A stretch of DNA of 21,681 nucleotides, taken from assembly GCA_012511395.1 (NCBI GenBank), contig JAAZGD010000042.1, positions 1-21,681 on the forward strand. Reading direction: 5' to 3'. Numbering within the stretch: position 1 is the stretch's first letter; each line of letters begins with the position of its first letter. Both the position numbers and the translations under genes were made by a program. This DNA comes from Clostridiales bacterium. GTDB lineage: Bacteria > Bacillota > Clostridia > Peptostreptococcales > Anaerovoracaceae. The notes beneath the pieces were generated by a model. The model ran no database searches, had not been told where the DNA came from, and saw nothing but the letters and a program-made list of their open reading frames with translations. Positions 1 to 7,388 of this stretch are shown one piece after another.

Positions 1-1071
1 GGCTACAATGCAGTAACTATTCACAGACTCCTTGAGGCGGAGCTTGCAGATGATGGTTTTACCGTATATTTCAGAAGGAACCAAAACAATCCTCTGGAGC
101 TTGATGCAATCATAATTGATGAAGGCTCCATGCTGGATGTAAGGCTTATGGCATGTCTTATGGATGCAGTGAAAAAGGGCACAAGAATTATAATAGCAGG
201 AGACAAGAACCAGCTCCCTCCTGTAGGCGCAGGAAATGTATTAAAGGATATTATTAAAAGTGATACTATCCCATGCTATTACCTTACACAGATATACAGG
301 CAGGAGAAGGAAAGCAAAATCGTTTACAATGCTCACATGATTCAAGAAGGAACAGTTCCAAAAGATGGGGGCAGTGACAGCGACTTCTTAATATATGAAA
401 CAAAGAATCATAAGGAGCTGGAAAAAGTAATCTATGATTTAATAGAGCAGAATGAAGAATATATTATTGACTCTTTAAAGTATCAGGTAATAACCATGAC
501 GAAAAAAGGCCCCTTCGGAACAGTTGCTTTAAATGAAAAGATTCAGGAGAAGCTTAATCCCATGGGTGAAACGAAAAAGCAGCTTATGGAAGGTGACAAG
601 ATTTTCAGAGAGGGCGACAAGGTAATGCAGATTAAAAACAATTATGGACTAAAGTATCGCTCATTTGAGGACTTAACGGAGGGCCAGGGGATATTTAACG
701 GAGAAATCGGCATTATCAAAGCTGTTGACCCTGATAGACTTACTCTGGATGTGCTTTTTTCAGATACGTATTATGTGGTTTATGAAGGTGATGATTTAGG
801 GCAGCTGGAGCTTGCCTATGCGATTACAGTCCATAAAAGCCAAGGATCTGAGTTTGGCACTATTATTATGCCTCTTATATATGCATCAAAAAACCTTATG
901 ACCAGAAATCTCATATACACAGCTTTAACAAGGGCGAAGGATAAAGCAATTCTGGTAGGAAGCCTCAAGGCTCTGGAGGAAATGGTGGAGAATACCAGGG
1001 AAGACAACAGAAACACCTGTCTTTCCGTGATGTTGCAAGGTGGTGAAGATGAGGATAGCGGAGCTCCTTAA
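1..1071 (+). CDS. recD2: RecD2-type ATP-dependent DNA helicase, 3' part (partial at left edge)
   Basis: This is the C-terminal part of a superfamily 1B, RecD2-like 5'-3' DNA helicase. The reading frame is open from base 1, so the gene begins outside the window. About 356 residues are present; the family is usually over 700, so the N-terminal domains and the Walker A loop lie to the left. Seen early are a TIHRLLE segment, a Walker B-like IIDEGSMLD (most relatives have DEAS), and the motif GDKNQLPPVGAGN. Near the C-terminus are AITVHKSQGSEF and YTALTRAKDKAILVG, the nucleotide-binding and arginine-finger motifs of the second RecA-like domain. RecD2 proteins act outside RecBCD in repair and fork processing. 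The comF gene starts inside its last codons, so the two are probably co-transcribed. The family call is firm; the exact role in this organism is inferred. Confidence 0.92.
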   Translation, partial: GYNAVTIHRLLEAELADDGFTVYFRRNQNNPLELDAIIIDEGSMLDVRLMACLMDAVKKGTRIIIAGDKNQLPPVGAGNVLKDIIKSDTIPCYYLTQIYRQEKESKIVYNAHMIQEGTVPKDGGSDSDFLIYETKNHKELEKVIYDLIEQNEEYIIDSLKYQVITMTKKGPFGTVALNEKIQEKLNPMGETKKQLMEGDKIFREGDKVMQIKNNYGLKYRSFEDLTEGQGIFNGEIGIIKAVDPDRLTLDVLFSDTYYVVYEGDDLGQLELAYAITVHKSQGSEFGTIIMPLIYASKNLMTRNLIYTALTRAKDKAILVGSLKALEEMVENTREDNRNTCLSVMLQGGEDEDSGAP

Positions 1072-1783
1072 AATAATTTTTCCCGATTCCATTTACTGCT
1101 TTTCATGTAACAGCATCATAGACAGCAGCAGTCTGTACGGTTTATGTGATTCCTGTATGGAAAAATTTAACTTTGCCAACAAGAAAACATGTGAGAAGTG
1201 TGGTAAAATATTATGGGAGGACGGGTTTTCCGGTCGTTGTAAGGATTGCAGGAATCAGGACCATGACTTTGATAAAGGCTATACATGCCTTATGTATGGT
1301 CTTATGGAACGCAAAGTCTTGAAGAGATTTAAGTATTGCGGCGAAAGTTACATGAAAGACAAGCTTTCAGTGTTGCTTTATGACAGGCTGAAGATTGAGT
1401 TGAACAAAGGACTTATAATAGATTATCTGACCTGTGTCCCAATTCATAGGAGGAAAAAGGCTGAAAGAGGCTATAATCAGGCAGAGCTTTTGGCAAAGGG
1501 CTTATCAAGGCTTACAGGAATAGAAATGCTTTCACGAATACTGGTGAGAGAAAAATACACTGTTCCCATGAGCGGACTTTCAAAGGAAATGAGAAAAACC
1601 AATCTTAGGGAAGCCTTTTCTGTAAATAAAGATTGGAAAACCATGATTGAAGGTAAGAATATATTAATAGTAGATGATGTATATACTACAGGCGCCACTT
1701 TGGATGCTTGTGCAGGCCTGTTAAAAGAGGAAGGGGCTTCTTCTGTGTATGTTTTAACTCTTATGGCAGGCAGAAGCAATTAA
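1049..1783 (+). CDS. comFC: ComF family protein (competence/phosphoribosyltransferase-like)
   Basis: A 244-residue ComF/GntX-type protein. The N-terminus holds a zinc-ribbon-like set of paired cysteines (CFSC at residues 17-20, then CDSC, CEKC and CKDC). The C-terminal half is a type I phosphoribosyltransferase fold with a PRPP-binding loop, ILIVDDVYTTGAT, whose acidic pair is Asp209-Asp210. ComFC works with the helicase ComFA in uptake of transforming DNA in competent Gram-positives, but many non-competent clostridia keep it; its biochemical reaction is not settled. ATG at 1049 is preferred because AAGGTGGTG lies just upstream; two GTG codons at 1040 and 1043 are in frame and possible. It overlaps the end of recD2 by 23 bases and directly precedes the raiA RNA, which is its usual neighbour. 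Confidence 0.9.
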   Translation: MRIAELLKIIFPDSIYCFSCNSIIDSSSLYGLCDSCMEKFNFANKKTCEKCGKILWEDGFSGRCKDCRNQDHDFDKGYTCLMYGLMERKVLKRFKYCGESYMKDKLSVLLYDRLKIELNKGLIIDYLTCVPIHRRKKAERGYNQAELLAKGLSRLTGIEMLSRILVREKYTVPMSGLSKEMRKTNLREAFSVNKDWKTMIEGKNILIVDDVYTTGATLDACAGLLKEEGASSVYVLTLMAGRSN

Positions 1784-1799
1784 TGAAGATAATATAGAT

Positions 1800-1968
1800 G
1801 AGCTGTTCGGGTCTGTGGTTGAAAATCCATGCCAGCTGCGGGCAAAAGGATCCACGTAAGGTAGCATTTTCAATGTTTCTGAGCATGGCGCAGTCTAGGT
1901 GTAAGTCCTTAGATGATTATTCGAGGCAAATGTGGGGGCAAAGACCAGGTCAGCCGAACAGCTTTTTT
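1800..1968 (+). ncRNA. raiA-motif structured noncoding RNA
   Basis: The interval between comFC and hpf lacks a credible protein gene but folds well. AGCTGTTCGG at 1801-1810 pairs perfectly with CCGAACAGCT at 1954-1963, closing the whole element, and the 3' arm runs into six T (1963-1968). Inside, GGTCT (from 1810) can pair with AGACC at 1942-1946. CCATGC (1827-1832) pairs with GCATGG (1883-1888), while CTGCG (1836-1840) pairs with CGCAG (1889-1893), an order that makes a pseudoknot. TCTAGG (1894-1899) forms a small hairpin with the strand at 1907-1913. The known raiA-motif RNA of Bacillota and Actinomycetota lies between comFC and raiA/hpf, is very abundant in Clostridium acetobutylicum, and affects sporulation and aggregation as a trans-acting RNA. 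Identification rests on location, size and architecture, not on a covariance-model score. Boundaries are set by the closing stem and T-run. Confidence 0.8.
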
Positions 1969-2001
1969 ATGTTATCCCGGCAGGCTTTATGGGTATAACA
2001 T
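1969..2001 (+). promoter_or_regulatory. Hairpin in the hpf leader, after the raiA RNA
   Basis: ATGTTATCCC at 1969-1978 pairs with GGG-T-ATAACAT at 1991-2001, with one bulged T and a 12-base loop. No T-run follows, so it is not an ordinary terminator. It sits between the T-run of the raiA RNA and the hpf ribosome binding site AAGGAGG (about 2016-2022). It may be a separate leader hairpin acting on hpf stability or translation, or a 3' domain of the raiA RNA. A distinct 'raiA-hairpin' motif has been described upstream of such genes in other bacteria, but whether this is that motif cannot be decided by reading. Confidence 0.55.
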
Positions 2002-2029
2002 CTTAAATAACTGAAAAGGAGGCAAAGAC

Positions 2030-2557
2030 ATGAAGGTAATAATATCAACAAAGAACTTTAATGCCAGTGACAACCTGAAGGATGTGTTGGAAAAGAAGAT
2101 GGCAAAGCTGGGGAAGTATTTTTCCGAAGATATTGATGCCAATGTGATGATCTCCAATGAGCATGGCAAGCAAAAAGTGGAAACGACAATCAATGCCAGG
2201 GGGATGATATTTAGGGCAGAGGAAGCAACCAACGATATCTATGACAGCATAGACAGGGTTGTGGACAAACTATCAGTCCAAATGTCAAGATTCAAGACTA
2301 AGCTTCAGAGAAAGAACGCAGACAAATCCCTGTTTTTTGAAAGTATTCCTGAAATGGAGGAGGAAGAGCACATCTCAATAGATGTGGTGAAGAGAAAAAA
2401 GTTTGATCTTGAGCCCATGATGACAGAGGAAGCAATTATAAGGATGGAGATGCTGCAGCATACGTTCTTCGTGTTTTTGAACATGGAAACTGACAGTATC
2501 AATGTAGTATATAAAAGGAAGGACGGAGGCTACGGCCTTTTGGAAACGGTAAGGTAG
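2030..2557 (+). CDS. hpf: Ribosome hibernation promoting factor, long form
   Basis: A 175-residue long-form HPF (RaiA/YfiA superfamily). The N-terminal S30AE domain, about residues 1-95, has the basic beta-alpha-beta-beta-beta-alpha pattern and begins MKVIISTKNFNASDNL. This domain binds the 30S decoding region. After a charged linker, residues of roughly 118-175 match the C-terminal dimerisation domain (EEAIIRMEMLQHTFFVFLN, then VVYKRKDGGYGLLE), which joins two ribosomes as inactive 100S dimers in stationary phase. ATG at 2030 has AAGGAGG about seven bases upstream. It follows the raiA RNA and its downstream hairpin and is closed by a strong terminator at 2574, so it is probably either read through from the RNA or driven by an internal promoter that I could not recognise. 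Confidence 0.95.
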   Translation: MKVIISTKNFNASDNLKDVLEKKMAKLGKYFSEDIDANVMISNEHGKQKVETTINARGMIFRAEEATNDIYDSIDRVVDKLSVQMSRFKTKLQRKNADKSLFFESIPEMEEEEHISIDVVKRKKFDLEPMMTEEAIIRMEMLQHTFFVFLNMETDSINVVYKRKDGGYGLLETVR

Positions 2558-2573
2558 GAAAATGTTAAAGTTT

Positions 2574-2608
2574 GATGACGGAGAGACTCTCTCCGTCATC
2601 TTTTTTTT
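2574..2608 (+). terminator. Rho-independent terminator after hpf
   Basis: GATGACGGAGAGA and TCTCTCCGTCATC form a perfect inverted repeat around one central C (2574-2600), followed by eight T at 2601-2608. It ends the comFC-raiA RNA-hpf unit and separates it from the cdaA promoter. Confidence 0.95.
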
Positions 2609-2619
2609 GACTCTATCCC

Positions 2620-2649
2620 TTGAAAATGCAAGGGGTAATAAGGTACAAT
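2620..2649 (+). promoter_or_regulatory. Predicted sigma-A promoter of the cdaA operon
   Basis: TTGAAA at 2620-2625 and TACAAT at 2644-2649 are 18 bases apart and each differs from consensus at one position or two. They lie after the hpf terminator and about 30 bases before the cdaA start. No riboswitch-like structure fits in the short leader. Confidence 0.65.
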
Positions 2650-2680
2650 ATATTGATACTTTAGGCTAAGGAGATATGGT

Positions 2681-3529
2681 ATGCCGGAGATTATAAGTAA
2701 CATCACCGCTGCCATCAGGATTACTGATGTGCTGGACATTGGGATAGTTACATTCGTGATTTACAAAATCATGGAGTTTATTAAAGAAACTAGAGCACAG
2801 CAGCTTGTAAAAGGCTTGCTTGTTTTGGTATTGGCAACATTTCTTTCAGGAGAACTAGGCTTATATACATTGAACTGGATGCTCAGGGGAGGCATGACCA
2901 TAGGAGTTATTGCTCTCGTTATTATTTTTCAGCCTGAGCTTAGAAGAGGCCTGGAGTACGTGGGCAGACAGAAGCTCCCCTTAAAGAGTCCTTTAGGTGA
3001 GATAGGGAAAGAAAAGGCAAAGGAAATCTCCAACCAACTTGGAAGAGCAGTTGATGATTTCTCGGGAAGAAAAACAGGGGCACTTATTGTCTTTGAAAAG
3101 GAGGTGGCCCTCAAGGAAGTAAGCGAAACAGGCACTCTTTTGGATGCTGATATATCCCTGGAGCTGTTGGAAAACATATTTTACGAAGGTTCGCCCCTTC
3201 ATGATGGGGCAGTTATTATAAGGGGAGCCAGGATTCATGCAGCAGGCTGCGTTCTTCCTTTAACACAGAACAGAGGCTTATCAAAGGACCTTGGAACAAG
3301 ACATAGAGCAGGTATTGGAATCACGGAGCATTCAGATGCTTTAGCCCTTATAGTGTCTGAGGAAACAGGTATTATTTCCATAGCAAGAGAAGGAAAACTT
3401 TCCAGATTTCTGGATGTGAAATCTGTGGAAAAGGAGCTGTTAAACTTCTACTTGGGAGGGCTTGAAGACAGGCGATCCAAACTACTCAGAAAGTGGAGGA
3501 AAAGGCATGTTCCAAAACAAGAAGGCTAA
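2681..3529 (+). CDS. cdaA: Diadenylate cyclase CdaA
   Basis: A 282-residue membrane-bound CdaA (DacA/YbbP) that condenses two ATP into cyclic di-AMP, the second messenger controlling potassium and osmolyte uptake and cell-wall homeostasis. The N-terminus has three hydrophobic segments (about residues 17-35, 43-60 and 68-86), then a DAC domain. The diagnostic catalytic motifs are LHDGAVII with Asp175-Gly-Ala177 and GTRHRAG at 205-211, where many relatives have GTRHRAA. ATG at 2681 has AAGGAG suitably upstream. Its tail overlaps the next gene, cdaR, by 23 bases, and glmM follows: the conserved cdaA-cdaR-glmM operon, in which CdaR and GlmM both modulate cyclase activity. Confidence 0.97.
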   Translation: MPEIISNITAAIRITDVLDIGIVTFVIYKIMEFIKETRAQQLVKGLLVLVLATFLSGELGLYTLNWMLRGGMTIGVIALVIIFQPELRRGLEYVGRQKLPLKSPLGEIGKEKAKEISNQLGRAVDDFSGRKTGALIVFEKEVALKEVSETGTLLDADISLELLENIFYEGSPLHDGAVIIRGARIHAAGCVLPLTQNRGLSKDLGTRHRAGIGITEHSDALALIVSEETGIISIAREGKLSRFLDVKSVEKELLNFYLGGLEDRRSKLLRKWRKRHVPKQEG

Positions 3530-4715
3530 CTTAATCCTCTCCTTATTCATAACTTTAGCTTTATGGGGATATGTGCTTCTAAGCGTAAATCCTACAGTGG
3601 ACCAGACATTTGACGGAATTCCGGTAAAAATACAAAACCAGGAAACCTTGCTTCAAAGAGGATTAACATTGTCCCAGGACGAGTATTATGTATCTGTAAC
3701 GGTAACGGGCAAGCGCTCTGATATTTTGAAGCTGACTTCTGAAAAAATCGTGGCCATGATGGATGTTTACGACTATGCCTTAGGCACAAATTACATTCCT
3801 GTGAAAATTGAACTGCCTCCTGACATAGAGGTAAAGAGCGGATCGGCTTCCAAAATAGAGGTGGTGGTGGAGGAATATGCTGTAAGCAACAGGCCTGTTG
3901 AAGTTTCCATAACAGGAGATATTGCTCCCGATGAAGAAGTATATATATTTTCTGTAAATCCTTTACAGGTGGAAGTCAGAGGGCCCAAGAGCAAGGTGGC
4001 TTCTGTAAAGAAGCTTACAGCCGGTATAGATTTAGAATCCATGAAAGATAAAGAAAGCTTTACTTTAAATATCGTTCCTGTAGACAGCGATGACGAGATT
4101 GTTAAGGAGGTCAGGCTTTCTTCAACAAATGTTAATGTGGAAGCAAGCCTGCTTTCATTGAAAACAGTACCTCTGGAGGTGCCTGTTACAGGTGAATTGG
4201 AATACTCCTTTGAGTTGGAAAGCTTCAGTATTCCCAACTCTGTAATTTTGGCAGGGCCAAAGGATAAGCTGGATTTAATTGAAAATCTGGTAGCTTCTCC
4301 TGTAGACATGTCAAAAATTTCCACAACCTCTACCATACCGCTAAAAATACCTTTGCCTGAAGGAGTTTACATTTCCACTAAAGGTAAAGCACCGGAAATC
4401 CTTATTAAGATTAAGGGAATTGAGACAAAAACATACGATGTGGAGACTCATAATATAGTATTTGAGAATCTGGGAAATGAATATTCTGCCTATATCAATA
4501 CTGCAACAGTAAAAATGATTATTTCAGGTGAAACAGATGTGTTAAATGCAATCAAGGTGCCCCAGGATATCAGGCTGTTCCTTGACCTGGAGGGTTTGAA
4601 ACCGGGGACTTACACAATGCCTGTAAAAATAAAATATGATGCGGAATTACAGAGCCTCACAATTACGCCAAAGGAAGTACAGGTAACAATAAATGCAGTA
4701 AACGAGGCTTTCTAG
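3507..4715 (+). CDS. cdaR: CdaR, YbbR-domain regulator of diadenylate cyclase
   Basis: A 402-residue YbbR-domain protein. It begins with a short cytoplasmic stretch and one membrane helix (about residues 8-26, LILSLFITLALWGYVLLSV), then extracellular beta-rich YbbR repeats, about four, marked by recurring segments such as PVEVSITGDI, VPLEVPVTGELE and a final KVQVTI-like strand. CdaR binds CdaA in the membrane and changes its activity. ATG at 3507 is chosen because it follows GGAGG at about 3494-3498 and puts the membrane helix near the N-terminus; an upstream TTG at 3462 lies deep in cdaA and would add unrelated residues. Its TAG stop lies inside a hairpin (4701-4722) before glmM. Confidence 0.93.
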   Translation: MFQNKKANLILSLFITLALWGYVLLSVNPTVDQTFDGIPVKIQNQETLLQRGLTLSQDEYYVSVTVTGKRSDILKLTSEKIVAMMDVYDYALGTNYIPVKIELPPDIEVKSGSASKIEVVVEEYAVSNRPVEVSITGDIAPDEEVYIFSVNPLQVEVRGPKSKVASVKKLTAGIDLESMKDKESFTLNIVPVDSDDEIVKEVRLSSTNVNVEASLLSLKTVPLEVPVTGELEYSFELESFSIPNSVILAGPKDKLDLIENLVASPVDMSKISTTSTIPLKIPLPEGVYISTKGKAPEILIKIKGIETKTYDVETHNIVFENLGNEYSAYINTATVKMIISGETDVLNAIKVPQDIRLFLDLEGLKPGTYTMPVKIKYDAELQSLTITPKEVQVTINAVNEAF

Positions 4716-4730
4716 CCTCGTTGATTCTTT
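4701..4730 (+). terminator. Hairpin over the cdaR stop codon, possible attenuator
   Basis: AACGAGGCT at 4701-4709 pairs perfectly with AGCCTCGTT at 4714-4722 around a four-base loop, and the cdaR stop codon starts in that loop. It is followed by GATTCTTT, a weak T-rich tail. It could be a partial terminator or an RNA processing or stability element adjusting glmM output relative to cdaAR; full termination is unlikely because glmM has no visible promoter of its own. Confidence 0.5.
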
Positions 4731-4755
4731 AAGTGAGAAGGAGGATTATGAATCC

Positions 4756-6105
4756 ATGAGCAGACTTTTCGGGACTGATGGTGTAAGGGGAATTGTTAAT
4801 AGAGACTTAACACCGGAGCTTGCATTCAACCTTGGAAAAGCAGGAGCTTATGTTCTGAACAAGGAAAAGGAAAGACCGATTATTATAATCGGGAAAGATA
4901 CGAGAATCTCAGGGGATCTTCTGACAGATGCCATGTCGGCAGGAATTTTATCCATGGGAGGCAATGTAATTAAGGTGGGAGTAATTCCTACACCTGCAAT
5001 TGCATTTTTAGTAAAGCATCTTCATGCTGATGCAGGAGTTGTGATTTCTGCATCCCACAATACTTTTGAGTATAACGGGATTAAATTTTTCAACAGCGAC
5101 GGCTTTAAGCTTCATGACGACCTTGAAGATGAGATCGAAAATATCATTACAAGAGATATAGATATTAACGGCCATATCGTAGGGGATAAAATTGGCAAAT
5201 GCGTGGAAGCTGATGACAAAGCCCTGGATTATTACGTTCAACATCTACTTTCTGTCTGCGATTTTGACCTTAAGGGCAGGAGGATTGCGGTGGACTGTGC
5301 AAACGGTGCCGGTTACCGGGTGGCAAGAAAGGTTTTGGAAAAGCTAAATGCCCAAGTGGTCACCATGGCCTGTGATCCTGATGGAATAAACATTAACGAT
5401 AACTGCGGTTCCACAAAGCCGGAGGCTCTTAAGAGATTTGTTCTTTCCCAGAAAGCAGATTTGGGTATTGCACTTGACGGGGACGGGGACAGACTTATTG
5501 CCGTTTCTGAAAAGGGCGAGTTAATCGACGGAGACAAGGCTATCTGCATATGTGCAAAGATGATGAAGGAAAGGGGCTGTCTGGAAAAGGATTTAGTAAC
5601 GGTTACGGTGATGAGCAACCTGGGACTTCACAAATATCTTAAGGACCTTTCCATAGCAACAGATGTTACCGCCGTGGGAGACAGATATGTCCTTGAAAAG
5701 ATGCTTAAGACAGGAGGTACTCTTGGGGGAGAACAGTCGGGACACATAGTATTTTTGAATCATGCTACTACAGGTGACGGAATGCTTTCAGCGCTAGAGC
5801 TTATAAGAGCATGGGTTATGGACGGAAGAAAAATAAGCGAGATGGCTGATGAAATATGTATTTATCCTCAAGTCTTAAAAAATGCAGTTATTAAGGAAAG
5901 CAATAAGAAGAAGTTTGAAAGGGATCAAGAAATTAAAAAAGACATTAAGGTAATTGAAGATATGCTAAATGGTGAGGGAAGAGTGTTGGTCAGGGCTTCG
6001 GGCACAGAACCTCTAATAAGGGTGATGATAGAAGGCCCTTCCATGGAACAGATTACCTTTTGGGCAGAAGAGCTGAAAGAAAAGATAAGGGTGCGATTTG
6101 GATAA
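4756..6105 (+). CDS. glmM: Phosphoglucosamine mutase GlmM
   Basis: A 449-residue alpha-D-phosphohexomutase converting glucosamine-6-phosphate to glucosamine-1-phosphate, a precursor of UDP-GlcNAc for peptidoglycan. It begins SRLFGTDGVRG, the family signature. The phosphoserine loop is SASHNTFEYNG with Ser100 as the predicted phosphorylated residue. The magnesium loop is DGDGDR at 241-246, the sugar-binding loop contains GGEQSGHI, and the C-terminal phosphate loop is RASGTEPLIRV from residue 413. Length is normal. ATG at 4756 has an AAGGAGG about eleven bases upstream. It is the third gene of the cdaA-cdaR-glmM unit; in other Bacillota GlmM binds CdaA and lowers c-di-AMP synthesis. Confidence 0.97.
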   Translation: MSRLFGTDGVRGIVNRDLTPELAFNLGKAGAYVLNKEKERPIIIIGKDTRISGDLLTDAMSAGILSMGGNVIKVGVIPTPAIAFLVKHLHADAGVVISASHNTFEYNGIKFFNSDGFKLHDDLEDEIENIITRDIDINGHIVGDKIGKCVEADDKALDYYVQHLLSVCDFDLKGRRIAVDCANGAGYRVARKVLEKLNAQVVTMACDPDGININDNCGSTKPEALKRFVLSQKADLGIALDGDGDRLIAVSEKGELIDGDKAICICAKMMKERGCLEKDLVTVTVMSNLGLHKYLKDLSIATDVTAVGDRYVLEKMLKTGGTLGGEQSGHIVFLNHATTGDGMLSALELIRAWVMDGRKISEMADEICIYPQVLKNAVIKESNKKKFERDQEIKKDIKVIEDMLNGEGRVLVRASGTEPLIRVMIEGPSMEQITFWAEELKEKIRVRFG

Positions 6106-6127
6106 TAATAAAACAGGATTGGTTAAC

Positions 6128-7384
6128 ATGGAAAACAAGAAATATGAAATCAGAGACATAAAGCTGGCTGAAAAGGGATGTGAAAAAATAGCATGGGTTA
6201 AGGAGCATATGCCCTTGTTAAGAGGTTTTGAAGAGGAGTTTCTAAAGAAGAAACCGCTTAAAGGTGTAAAGATTTCCCTTTCCGTCCACCTTGAAGCAAA
6301 GACTGCTTACTTATGTAAAGTGTTGGAATCAGCAGGTGCAACAATGTCTGTTACAGGCAGCAATGTGCTTTCAACTCAAGATGATGTGGCAGCCTGTCTT
6401 GCAAAGTCAGGTATGAGAGTTTTTGCTTATCACGGGGCAACTAAAGAAGAATACAACAGGCATATTGAGATGACACTTTTAAACAGGCCCAATATTATAA
6501 TCGACGACGGCGGTGACCTTGTTGGAATGATTCACAAAAACAGACCTGAGCTTGGAGAAGAGGTTTGGGGCGGCTGTGAAGAAACCACAACAGGGATAAT
6601 CAGACTTAAGGCCATGGAGAAAGAGGGAGTCTTAAGATTCCCTATGGTGGCTGTAAATGATGCAAAATGCAAGCACTTATTTGACAACAGATACGGTACA
6701 GGTCAATCTGTTTGGACCAGTATCATGAACAACACAAATCTTGTAGTGGCAGGAAAGACTGCTGTGGTGGCAGGGTATGGATGGTGCTCCAAAGGAATAG
6801 CCATGAGAGGCGCAGCCCTCGGTGCAAGCATTATTGTGACTGAGGTGGACCCTGTTAAGGCCATGGAGGCAAAAATGGACGGGTTTAGCGTTATGAGCAT
6901 GAAACAGGCTGCAAAGCTGGGAGACTTTTTCATAACAGCTACAGGTTGCAAGGATACCATTACTTTGGAACATATAAATACTATGAAGGACGGGGCCATC
7001 CTTTCAAACGCAGGCCACTTCAATGTGGAAATAGCCATGGATGCTCTTAATAAAAACAAAAAGAGCAAACGTGTTGTGCGAAACAACATTGATGAGTACA
7101 TTCTCAAAAATGGGAAGAAGGTTTATGTCATAGGTGATGGCAGGCTTGTAAATATTGCTGCTTCAGACGGTCATCCTGCAGAAATTATGGACTTAAGCTT
7201 TGCAGTACAGATTCTCTCAAGCCTTTATATAAAAGACCATTACAAAGAAATGGGTAAAAAGGTTGTAGATGTATCTTCAAAGATCGATGATACAGTTTCT
7301 AAAAGAGTACTTGAGGCATGGGGAGTTAAGCTGGATAAGCTTACTCCTTCCCAAAAAGAATATCTGGCAAGCTGGGAGGTATAA
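6128..7384 (+). CDS. ahcY: S-adenosylhomocysteinase, short Thermotoga-like type
   Basis: A 418-residue NAD-dependent hydrolase splitting S-adenosylhomocysteine into adenosine and homocysteine, relieving inhibition of methyltransferases. Visible features are SVHLEAKTA near the N-terminus, STQDDVAA, EETTTG, the catalytic NDAKCKHLFDNRYGTGQS with the Lys and Asp in place, the NAD-binding GYGWCSKG (relatives usually have GYGWCGKG or GRG), NAGHFN, and HPAEIMDLSFA. The canonical C-terminal Lys/Tyr tail and the roughly 40-residue insertion of eukaryotic and proteobacterial enzymes are missing, as in Thermotoga maritima. ATG at 6128 is preferred because family homology starts right after it; TTG at 6098, preceded by AAGGGTG and overlapping glmM, is an alternative. 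Some relatives of this type prefer S-inosylhomocysteine, so the substrate is not certain. Confidence 0.92.
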   Translation: MENKKYEIRDIKLAEKGCEKIAWVKEHMPLLRGFEEEFLKKKPLKGVKISLSVHLEAKTAYLCKVLESAGATMSVTGSNVLSTQDDVAACLAKSGMRVFAYHGATKEEYNRHIEMTLLNRPNIIIDDGGDLVGMIHKNRPELGEEVWGGCEETTTGIIRLKAMEKEGVLRFPMVAVNDAKCKHLFDNRYGTGQSVWTSIMNNTNLVVAGKTAVVAGYGWCSKGIAMRGAALGASIIVTEVDPVKAMEAKMDGFSVMSMKQAAKLGDFFITATGCKDTITLEHINTMKDGAILSNAGHFNVEIAMDALNKNKKSKRVVRNNIDEYILKNGKKVYVIGDGRLVNIAASDGHPAEIMDLSFAVQILSSLYIKDHYKEMGKKVVDVSSKIDDTVSKRVLEAWGVKLDKLTPSQKEYLASWEV

Positions 7385-7388
7385 AGAA

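Noticed and set aside
1798..1998. 66-codon open reading frame between comFC and hpf
   Set aside because: It has no ribosome binding site, no recognisable protein family, and the same bases form the long closing helix and pseudoknot helices of a structured RNA.
2609..2680. Possible c-di-AMP riboswitch in front of cdaA
   Set aside because: The leader is only about 30 bases from the -10 box, with no stem-loops of the ydaO type.
3791..4336. 181-codon antisense frame inside cdaR
   Set aside because: Its composition mirrors the sense gene and it has no ribosome binding site, so it is a shadow of the coding frame.
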